From assembly GCA_020425885.1 (NCBI GenBank), contig JAGQRA010000678.1, positions 1 through 5,420 on the forward strand: a stretch of DNA of 5,420 bases. Direction: 5' to 3'. The notes below the pieces were generated by a model. That model saw only the letters and a program-made list of their open reading frames with translations, was not told the origin of the DNA and searched no databases. The DNA comes from Planctomycetota bacterium (GTDB taxonomy: Bacteria > Planctomycetota > UBA1135 > UBA2386). The translations under genes were made by a program, and so were the position numbers. Numbering within the stretch: the first letter of the stretch is position 1; every line of letters begins with the position of its first letter. Of this stretch, positions 1 to 5,420 are shown piece after piece.

Positions 1-1862
1 GGGTCGCCGAGCTGATAGCGCAGCACGCAGGCATAGGCGGTTCCGGCGGCATGCGACGACGGCTCGATCGTCTGCACCCGACCGCCGGCCGGCATTCTCG
101 GCGTCACGTTCTGCCAGGTCGCGCCGCCGTCGCGCGTGACGTGGATCGGACCGTCATTGGCGCCGGCCCAGATCACACCGCGTTGCACCGGCGATTCCGC
201 GATCTCGTACAGCGTCGAGTAGTACTCCTCGCCGGTGACGTCGCGCGTGATCGGCGACCCCGAGATCACCTGCTTGTCGGCCTCGAACGCGGTCAGATCG
301 GGCGAGATCTGCTGCCAGGTGATGCCGCCGTCGGTCGTCCGGTGCACGAATTGTGATCCGTGGTAGACGGTGTCGGCATCGAACGGCGACACCGTGATCG
401 GGGCGACGCGTTGGAATCGATAGCGCAGCTCCTTCGGGTCGTGGCCGTAGAGATTGGCCGCGCCGACGTAGTACTGCTGCTCCTGACCGGTGCGATCGTT
501 GTAGACGCCGAAGCGGCCCTTGCACGCCGCGTAGACGATGTCGGCGTCTCCCGGCTTCGGCACGGCCGGGCCGGTCTCGCAGCCACCGACGGCCTGCCAC
601 GAATCGGGACCGCCGGTGCCGTTGCTCGGCACCCGGATCGTGCTGTTGTCCTGCTGCCCGGCGTAGACCCGATAGGGAATGCGGTCGTCGACCGCCACCT
701 GATAGAGCTCGGCCGTCGGCTGATTGCCCTGCGTCGACCACGTTTGCCCGCCGTCGATCGTGACGTTGGCGCCGCCGTCGTTGCATTGGATCATCACCTT
801 CGGATCTTCGGGATGGATCCAGACGCCGTGGTTGTCGCCGTGCGGCGTCGGGCGCCGCCGCCAGGACGCCCCACCGTCGGTCGACTCCTGGTAGCTCGTG
901 GCGGAAGCGAACAGGTGATCGGCGTCGGACGGATCGCAGTCGAGATTGCAGTAATAGAACGGGCGGTCGAGCAGGCCGCGCTGCGCCGAGACGAACACGA
1001 ACGTCTCGCCGCGATCGTCGGAACGATAGAGGCCCGGCCGGTCCGCAGCCTCGATCAGCACCCACAGCCGATCGGGTTCGGCGCGCGACACCGCCAGGTC
1101 GCTCTTGCCGACGATGCCGCTCGGCAGGCCGCCGGCGAGCCGCACCCAGCTCTCGCCGCCATCGGCGGTGCGCCAGACCCCACCCTGGAGGCCGCCGCTC
1201 TTGATCGTCCACGGCTTGCGCTCGGTCTCCCACATCGACGCATAGACCACCTCCGGATCGGCCGGATGGAACTCGAGATCGACCGCACCGCACGTCGGTG
1301 ATACCTGCAGCACGCGGCGCCAGGTCGCGCCGCCATCGACGGTGCGGTAGACGCCGCGCTCGTCGTTCGGCGCGAACGCATCGCCGATCGCCGCGACGAA
1401 GACGACGTCGCTGTCGATCGGGTTGATCTCGATGGCCCCGATCTGACCGGCCGACTCGAGCCCCATGCATCGCCATGTCCGGCCGGCGTCGGTCGAGCGG
1501 TAGACCCCTCGCCCCGGGATGACATTGCTGCGCAGCGCGTCCGAGCCGGTGCCGACCCAGACCAGCTCCGGATCGGCGAAGGCGGTGCGGATCGCCCCGA
1601 TCGACGGGCTCAGGAAGAAACCGTCCGAGACGTTCCGCCAGCTCGAACCGGCGTCCTCGGTCTTCCAGACGCCACCGCCGGTGGCGCCCATGTAGAAGGT
1701 CCCCGGCAGCTGCGCCACGCCGCAGACCGCGGTGACGCGACCGCCGCGCGTCGGACCGATGCAGCGATAGCGCAGGGCATCGAAGGACGGCTGGTCCTGG
1801 GCGACGAGCGAGCTCGAGGCGAGAAGCGAACAGGCGAAGGGGCGCAGACGTCGCGGGATCAT
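1..1862 (-). CDS. Secreted BNR/Asp-box beta-propeller protein (sortilin/VPS10-like 'glycosyl hydrolase' family), C-terminus outside window
   Basis: The frame is open for 620 codons from the ATG at 1862 to the left edge, where it is cut. The N-terminus (MIPRRLRPF, then a hydrophobic stretch ending SSLVA before QDQ) reads as a signal peptide cleaved near residue 21, which supports this start; no good Shine-Dalgarno precedes it. Nine Asp-boxes (DxGxxW/F) lie at residues 70-75, 125-130, 176-181, 234-239, 283-288, 329-334, 370-375, 511-516 and 578-583. Family hallmarks include GGRVTAV (41-47), GGGVWKTEDAG (62-72), RKPWT (215-219), RPFYY (300-304) and GQQDN (402-406). Known members are about 1000-1100 residues, so roughly 60% is present. 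They are often labelled glycosyl hydrolase or sialidase-like, but I see no sialidase catalytic set and infer no enzyme activity. A binding or scaffold role outside the cytoplasm is likelier. About ten cysteines after the signal suggest disulfides. The 141-residue gap between Asp-boxes seven and eight probably marks a junction between two propellers. Confidence 0.92.
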   Translation of the reverse strand, partial: MIPRRLRPFACSLLASSSLVAQDQPSFDALRYRCIGPTRGGRVTAVCGVAQLPGTFYMGATGGGVWKTEDAGSSWRNVSDGFFLSPSIGAIRTAFADPELVWVGTGSDALRSNVIPGRGVYRSTDAGRTWRCMGLESAGQIGAIEINPIDSDVVFVAAIGDAFAPNDERGVYRTVDGGATWRRVLQVSPTCGAVDLEFHPADPEVVYASMWETERKPWTIKSGGLQGGVWRTADGGESWVRLAGGLPSGIVGKSDLAVSRAEPDRLWVLIEAADRPGLYRSDDRGETFVFVSAQRGLLDRPFYYCNLDCDPSDADHLFASATSYQESTDGGASWRRRPTPHGDNHGVWIHPEDPKVMIQCNDGGANVTIDGGQTWSTQGNQPTAELYQVAVDDRIPYRVYAGQQDNSTIRVPSNGTGGPDSWQAVGGCETGPAVPKPGDADIVYAACKGRFGVYNDRTGQEQQYYVGAANLYGHDPKELRYRFQRVAPITVSPFDADTVYHGSQFVHRTTDGGITWQQISPDLTAFEADKQVISGSPITRDVTGEEYYSTLYEIAESPVQRGVIWAGANDGPIHVTRDGGATWQNVTPRMPAGGRVQTIEPSSHAAGTAYACVLRYQLGD

Positions 1863-2065
1863 GGGCGTTTCGAAATGGAAAGCGACGCCGCCGACGATAC
1901 GGAACCGCCTGCGGCATGACGAGCACGCGATGCAGCTCGCGGCTGCCGGCAGGCCTGCCATGACGCCGATGCCAAGGACGTCCCGACGCCGCCTGTCGGA
2001 ATCGCCTCGCCGGCACTCGGCAGCCGATCAAGCCTCGCGGCACGAAGGGTCGAAGTACCGACGTC
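1863..2065. promoter_or_regulatory. Divergent intergenic region between the propeller and chemoreceptor genes
   Basis: This 203-base gap separates two divergently transcribed start codons, so promoters for both genes should lie in it. I see no clear sigma70 -35/-10 pair on either strand, although GC-rich genomes often have weak ones. Inverted repeats cluster at 1932-1959, near the middle, and are listed separately. A second small inverted repeat, CCGAC/GTCGG with a 7-base loop, lies at 1983-1999. GCCGATCA at 2023-2030 resembles the -10 of flagellar sigma28 promoters. Ribosome binding signals are weak for the plus-strand gene (GAAG at 2052-2055, ten bases before the ATG) and absent for the minus-strand gene. 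Short open frames across this region are continuations of non-coding frames and have no protein-like composition. Confidence 0.5.
1932..1959. repeat. Cluster of overlapping inverted repeats, possible operator
   Basis: Three inverted repeats are packed together: GCAGC/GCTGC with a 5-base spacer (1932-1946), the perfect 10-base palindrome CTGCCGGCAG (1943-1952), and the perfect 12-base palindrome GGCAGGCCTGCC (1948-1959). They share a CTGCC/GGCAG half-site in alternating orientation. The position near the middle of a divergent intergenic region suits a repressor or activator site acting on both genes. In such GC-rich DNA short palindromes also arise by chance, and no regulator gene is visible in the window, so the regulatory role is inference. 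Confidence 0.35.
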
Positions 2066-3769
2066 ATGGACTGGAAGCACAGCCTCTCAACGCGGATCCT
2101 GCTCACCTCGGTCGGCACGCTCACGGTGCTCTGCGCGATCATCTTCGCCGTCCTCGGCTCGACCTATCGCAGGGATGCGCGGCAGCAGCTGACGCGGCGC
2201 GCCGCGGCCTTCGTCGCCGTGGCCGACGAGACCAAGTCCCATGCCTCGATGCTGCACGAGAAGGGCGTATTCCGCAGCGAAGACCTCGTCGCCGAGCTAC
2301 GGGAAACGGTGGCCGGCGGCGGCAACTACCGCGATGCGCGCATCTACTCGACGATCCCCGTCGTCGCCGGCTGGACCGCCGCTCGCGCGGCCGCCACGAA
2401 GGAAGGGATCGACTTCCGCATCACTGCCCTGGAGGCACGCGATGCCCGCAACGACCCCGATTCCGACGCGGCTTCCGGCACCTTCCGCAAGCAGCTCCTC
2501 GAAGACCTCACACGCAAGGTCGACGACGGAGCGGGCCTCACCCTGTCCCGCGTCAACGCCGACACCAACTCGCTGCACTTCATGCAGGCGATCCAGCTCG
2601 AGCAGAGCTGCCTGTTCTGCCATGGCGATCCGGCCACCAGCCCGACCGGCGATGGCCTCGACATCACCGGCCATCGCATGGAGAACTGGCAGGCCGGCAA
2701 GGTTCACGGCGCCTACGAGGTCATCCTGCCCATGGACGAATGCGACGCGCAGGTCGCGGCGTTCCTCGGTGACTCGCTGCTGTGGTGCCTGCCGTTCGCC
2801 GCTCTCGCCAGCTGGTTCTTCGCCACGATGCTGAAGCGCAAGCTGGGACGCCCCTTGGTCGGCCTCGCCGATCGCATGCGCGAGATCGCCTCGGGCGACG
2901 GCGACCTGACGCAACGCCTGAACATGGATCGCAAGGACGAGGTCGGCGAGGTCGCGCGATCGTTCGACGCATTCTCGAAGCGGATCCACGATCTCATCGT
3001 CGAGGTCGGGAGCGGCACGCAACGGGTCGACGGCGCATCCCAGGCCATCGCCGTCGAGTCGAACCGGCTCGCCGACGGCGCCGCGACCAGCGCCGCCACC
3101 ATCGAGGAGATCAGCGCCACCCTCGAGGAGGTCCGCGACCTCGCCGCCGCGACCGCGAAGGGCAGCGCCGACGCCAATGCGGGGGCGAAGAAGGCGAGCC
3201 AGGCGGCGTCCGTGGGCCGCGAAGGCAACGCGCGGATGAACGAAGCCATGGCGGCGATCCAGGAATCGAGTCAGGCGGTCAGCAGGGTGGTGCGCGTAAT
3301 CCACGACGTCGCCTTCCAGACCAACCTGCTGGCCCTGAATGCCGCCGTCGAGGCCGCGCGCGCCGGCGAGGCGGGCAAGGGCTTCGCCGTGGTCGCCGAC
3401 GAGGTGCGCAACCTCGCCAGGCGAAGCGCCGAAGCCGCGTCGGAGACCGAGCAGCTGATCAGGGAAGCCTCGGCCCGGGCCGAGAACGGCACCCGCATCG
3501 CCGCCGAATTCAGCGAGGTCTTCAATACGATCACCGCCGAGACCGCGCAGGTCGGCGAGCTGCTGGCCGAGCTCGCCGTCGGTGCCGATGACCAGCGAAC
3601 CAAGATCGGCATCGCCACGACCGGAGTTGGCAATCTGAGCGCCGCCACCCAGGACAACGCGGCGAGCGCCGAGGAGCTTGCGATCGCGGCGCGCGAGAGC
3701 GCGCATCAGATGGGCGAACTCGGCAGTCAGATCAAGCGCTTCCGGGTCGACGCGAGCCAGGCGCGGTAG
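2066..3769 (+). CDS. Methyl-accepting chemotaxis protein with periplasmic c-type heme (DUF3365/Tll0287-like) sensor domain
   Basis: This 567-residue transmembrane chemoreceptor would signal through CheW and CheA to the flagellar motor or another Che-controlled output. A first membrane helix spans about residues 11-31, a periplasmic sensor 32-232, a second helix about 233-256, a HAMP domain about 257-310, and a cytoplasmic coiled-coil hairpin fills the rest. The sensor contains CLFCH (Cys182, Cys185, His186) followed by GDPA, a covalent c-heme site. Nearby [10 protein letters not shown] (94-103), ARND (127-130) and GHRMENWQ (202-209) fit DUF3365-type chemoreceptor sensors. The signalling tip is the conserved [19 protein letters not shown] (417-435), followed by [15 protein letters not shown]. 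Likely methylation pairs are Glu347/Glu348 and, by a near-consensus match, Glu536/Glu537. Arm lengths suggest the 36-heptad class, an estimate. The C-terminus lacks an NWETF-type CheR tether. No che gene adjoins it, so it is probably an orphan receptor. The ligand is unknown; redox state or a heme-binding gas or small molecule is plausible. Confidence 0.95.
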   Translation: MDWKHSLSTRILLTSVGTLTVLCAIIFAVLGSTYRRDARQQLTRRAAAFVAVADETKSHASMLHEKGVFRSEDLVAELRETVAGGGNYRDARIYSTIPVVAGWTAARAAATKEGIDFRITALEARDARNDPDSDAASGTFRKQLLEDLTRKVDDGAGLTLSRVNADTNSLHFMQAIQLEQSCLFCHGDPATSPTGDGLDITGHRMENWQAGKVHGAYEVILPMDECDAQVAAFLGDSLLWCLPFAALASWFFATMLKRKLGRPLVGLADRMREIASGDGDLTQRLNMDRKDEVGEVARSFDAFSKRIHDLIVEVGSGTQRVDGASQAIAVESNRLADGAATSAATIEEISATLEEVRDLAAATAKGSADANAGAKKASQAASVGREGNARMNEAMAAIQESSQAVSRVVRVIHDVAFQTNLLALNAAVEAARAGEAGKGFAVVADEVRNLARRSAEAASETEQLIREASARAENGTRIAAEFSEVFNTITAETAQVGELLAELAVGADDQRTKIGIATTGVGNLSAATQDNAASAEELAIAARESAHQMGELGSQIKRFRVDASQAR

Positions 3770-3807
3770 CGACGGGCAGGCGACGGTCCGGGATCACGCG
3801 GCCACGG

Positions 3808-4890
3808 TCACGGGAAGATGCCTTCGAGTTCGGCGACCGCGACGAAGACGCCGTTGGTGCCCATGAACCAACTGCCCGACGAGCTGCGGAACGCCATCCC
3901 CATGTCCACGGTCGGGCCGGCGGCGCCACCGATGCGCGAACCGACGCCGTTGCTGGTCACGCTGGCGGACAGGGCGCCGGACGCAGCCACACCGAAGGCC
4001 TGACTGACCAGGCCGACGCCTTCGATCGAGGGAGCATTGGGGAGGCTCCAGGCGATGGGCGGGTAACCGCCGGTCGTGTTCTCGAGCGTCAGCTGGACCA
4101 GCGGGGACGACGGCCATTGCGTGCAGCCGACCATGCCGTACGGCGTCAGATCGACGGCCTGACCGCCGAGGCCGACGGCGGCGAAGATGACGGGGAACGC
4201 ACCCGTAACCGAGGACGTGACGGTCTGCGTCAGGCTGCCACCGACGACGACCGACGTCTCGGAGCAGGTCAACGCCAGCGAGTTGGCGCCGACCGCGCAG
4301 CCCTGGACATCGATCGAAGTCGTCAGACCCGTGACCTGGCTGGCCGAGAAGTTGACCGCATCGATCCGGTAGCCGGACTGCACCGCATTGAGGTCATCCG
4401 TCTCGACCACCAGCAACAGGTTGCCCTGGCTGCCGTCGAAGGCGAACGGCGAGGTGAACGGGATCGTGATGTTGAACGGCGCGGGCTGCACCGCCAACGG
4501 TTGGATCGGCGGCAGCGTCAGGGTGCCCTGGAACGCCACATGCCCGACAGCGCTGCCGACGTTGGTCGCGAGGTCGGCGACCATTCCAGCCGCACTGGTC
4601 GTCACCGTGTAGGCCGTCACCTTGTAGTCCTTGGTGTAGCCGGGGTGGGTCTGCGCCGCCGTCACCTGACTCTGGCGAAAGCGGAGCCCGGTCACCAGCC
4701 CCACCCCCTGCGTGACCCGGGTGGCGTCATAGAGCAGCTGGATCGCGCCGTCCGGGCGCCCGAACGGGTAGGTGTAGACGCTGGGCCCTTCGACGAGGTC
4801 CATGCCCGCGGGCAGGACCTTCGTCGTGGTCTGGGCACCGATGCCCACGGTCATTATGGAGAAGAGCAGACAGCTGCTGAGTCGTGACAT
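3808..4890 (-). CDS. Secreted protein of unknown function, beta-rich, planctomycete-like
   Basis: The product has 360 residues from the ATG at 4890. The frame stays open upstream to an ATG at 5088, but this start is preferred: it gives a signal peptide (MSRLSSCLLFSIMTVGIGA, cleavage likely after Ala19) and has GAGG five bases upstream, while the upstream extension is Arg/Pro/Ala-rich and would overlap the divergent gene. The mature protein is rich in Gly, Val, Thr, Ser and Ala with almost no charged runs, typical of extracellular beta-sandwich proteins. Residues about 21-180 (with IQLLYDATRV at 50-59 and LRFRQSQV at 69-76) look like one domain. A second part has DLTPYGMVGC (247-256), then SLPNAPSIEG (282-291) and SNGVGSR (313-319). 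I recall similar C-terminal patterns in uncharacterised Planctomycetota proteins, but cannot name a domain. Cys198, Cys209 and Cys256 remain after export. No catalytic motif, sortase signal or membrane anchor is visible. The gene converges on the chemoreceptor, with stops 38 bases apart and no evident terminator hairpin. Confidence 0.87.
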   Translation of the reverse strand: MSRLSSCLLFSIMTVGIGAQTTTKVLPAGMDLVEGPSVYTYPFGRPDGAIQLLYDATRVTQGVGLVTGLRFRQSQVTAAQTHPGYTKDYKVTAYTVTTSAAGMVADLATNVGSAVGHVAFQGTLTLPPIQPLAVQPAPFNITIPFTSPFAFDGSQGNLLLVVETDDLNAVQSGYRIDAVNFSASQVTGLTTSIDVQGCAVGANSLALTCSETSVVVGGSLTQTVTSSVTGAFPVIFAAVGLGGQAVDLTPYGMVGCTQWPSSPLVQLTLENTTGGYPPIAWSLPNAPSIEGVGLVSQAFGVAASGALSASVTSNGVGSRIGGAAGPTVDMGMAFRSSSGSWFMGTNGVFVAVAELEGIFP

Positions 4891-4994
4891 GGACGCCTCG
4901 GTGGTTGCGGGTGGATCGACTGCGGAGGAACTCGGGGCCGGCGAATCGTAACGCGACCTCGCATCTCGGACAGGGGCACCGTATCGAGCACTGC
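4891..4994. promoter_or_regulatory. Divergent intergenic region between the unknown secreted gene and the YVTN propeller gene
   Basis: These 104 bases separate two divergent starts and must hold promoters for both. On the minus strand, TACGAT (4950-4945) matches four of six bases of a -10 box, but the corresponding -35 (CTGTCC, 4973-4968) is poor, so this is only a weak candidate for the minus-strand gene. GGAGGA at 4934-4939 on the plus strand looks like a strong ribosome binding site but has no start codon at a usable distance. No convincing promoter for the plus-strand gene was seen. Confidence 0.4.
4896..4899 (-). promoter_or_regulatory. Ribosome binding site supporting the start at 4890
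   Basis: Read on the minus strand, GAGG lies five bases before the ATG at 4890. It is the best-placed Shine-Dalgarno-like signal seen at any of the four gene starts. Together with the signal peptide that begins at this ATG, it favours this start over the in-frame ATG at 5088. Confidence 0.5.
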
Positions 4995-5420
4995 ATGCAG
5001 CTCGCTGACCCCTCATCGCCCCGGCGGCCGACAGCCCTGCTGGCGGCGCTCCTGCTGTGCGACATCGCCGCCCTGCCGGCGCAGGCAACGTGCGTCGATC
5101 GACTGCTCGTCGCCAACAAGGCGGCCGCTTCGGTATCGCTGTTCGACCCGGCCACCGGCGAGGAGCTCGCTGCGGTGCCGACCGGAGAAGGACCGCACGA
5201 GATCGCGATCTCGCCCGACGGTCGCACGGCCGTCGTCACGAACTACGGCGCCAGGCAGCCGGGCCGGACGCTCTTGGTGATCGACATCCGCGCCGCCACG
5301 GTGCGGAAGACGATCGAGCTGCAGCACACCGTCACGCCCGACGGCGGCGAACCCGAGCAGCGCCCGTTGCTGCGTCCACATGGCTGCCTGTTCGTGACAC
5401 CTCGACAGGTCCTGCTGACC
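4995..5420 (+). CDS. Secreted YVTN-type beta-propeller protein, C-terminus outside window
   Basis: The frame is open for 142 codons to the right edge and is cut there. The start at 4995 gives a signal peptide: PRRPT, then the hydrophobic ALLAALLLCDIAALPAQA, with cleavage likely after Ala31. There is no lipobox at Cys22 or Cys33, so the product is probably soluble or periplasmic rather than a lipoprotein. Residues 36-84 form a typical YVTN blade: LLVANKAAASVSLFD, GEELAAVPTGEGPHEIAISP, then DGRTAVVTNYG. A second blade starts at 92 (TLLVIDIRAATVRKTIEL) and continues through RPHG (127-130) to the edge. Such proteins fold as seven-bladed propellers, usually 300-400 residues, with binding or surface roles; some propellers are fused to other domains that may lie beyond the edge. 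No specific ligand or enzyme activity can be assigned. A ribosome binding site is not obvious, and the start codon sits in a palindrome (4991-5000). Confidence 0.87.
   Translation, partial: MQLADPSSPRRPTALLAALLLCDIAALPAQATCVDRLLVANKAAASVSLFDPATGEELAAVPTGEGPHEIAISPDGRTAVVTNYGARQPGRTLLVIDIRAATVRKTIELQHTVTPDGGEPEQRPLLRPHGCLFVTPRQVLLT

Noticed and set aside
360..1301. 313-codon open frame on the plus strand, antisense to the propeller gene
   Set aside because: Composition is Arg/Ala/Val-rich with no recognisable motif, and the opposite strand encodes a clear family member through the whole stretch.
1..1862. Sialidase or other glycoside hydrolase activity for the left-edge gene
   Set aside because: Asp-boxes are structural and shared by many non-enzymatic propellers; no sialidase catalytic arrangement could be recognised in the visible 620 residues.
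154..2142. 662-codon open frame on the minus strand
   Set aside because: It lies out of frame with the real propeller gene, is extremely Arg-rich, lacks domains, and starts inside the chemoreceptor gene. Such frames arise from strong third-position G/C bias.
2782..3591. 269-codon plus-strand frame overlapping the chemoreceptor
   Set aside because: Arg-rich alternate-frame translation of the conserved signalling domain with no features of its own.
2297..3706. 469-codon open frame antisense to the chemoreceptor
   Set aside because: The sense strand encodes an unmistakable HAMP and MCP signalling domain; the antisense product is a Gly/Arg/Asp-rich shadow.
3770..3807. Possible bidirectional terminator between the convergent stops
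   Set aside because: I found no stem longer than a few base pairs and no T-run on either strand, so an intrinsic terminator cannot be supported.
4117..4887. 256-codon plus-strand frame antisense to the unknown secreted gene
   Set aside because: Arg/Asp/Gly-rich shadow; the minus-strand reading has a signal peptide, a ribosome binding site and protein-like composition.
4934..4939. GGAGGA as a ribosome binding site on the plus strand
   Set aside because: No ATG, GTG or TTG follows within the usual 4-12 bases, so it probably does not initiate translation.
4891..5088. N-terminal extension of the unknown secreted protein to an ATG at 5088
   Set aside because: The extra 66 residues are low-quality Arg/Pro/Ala sequence, would hide the signal peptide, and would overlap the divergent YVTN gene.

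Overview
The window is very GC-rich (about two-thirds G+C by eye, with strong G/C preference at third codon positions). It carries four protein genes on alternating strands: a partial secreted BNR/Asp-box beta-propeller (minus, runs off the left edge), a methyl-accepting chemotaxis protein with a periplasmic c-type heme motif (plus, complete), a secreted protein of unknown function (minus, complete), and a secreted YVTN-type beta-propeller (plus, runs off the right edge). I see no tRNA, rRNA, CRISPR array, insertion sequence or phage gene. The host is a Gram-negative, probably motile bacterium. The unknown secreted protein has an LPN-x-P...Q...SNG style C-terminal region that I associate, from memory only, with environmental Planctomycetota genomes. 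The phylum is therefore a guess, and Acidobacteriota, Gemmatimonadota or Myxococcota are not excluded.

Layout: bases 1-1862 are the propeller gene on the minus strand. Bases 1863-2065 are a divergent intergenic region with a compact cluster of inverted repeats. Bases 2066-3769 are the chemoreceptor. A gap of only 38 bases separates its stop from that of the convergent unknown secreted gene (3808-4890). Bases 4891-4994 are a second divergent intergenic region, and from 4995 the YVTN propeller gene runs to the window end.

No two adjacent genes lie on the same strand, so nothing here forms an operon within the window and each gene presumably has its own promoter. Three of the four products carry export signals and the fourth senses in the periplasm, so every product works at or outside the inner membrane. 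The chemoreceptor is the most informative gene: its sensor has a CxxCH heme-attachment motif in a DUF3365/Tll0287-like context, which points to redox or small-ligand taxis. I found no convincing evidence of an unprecedented multi-gene system. Long additional reading frames on the opposite strands are explained as GC-rich shadows of the real genes.
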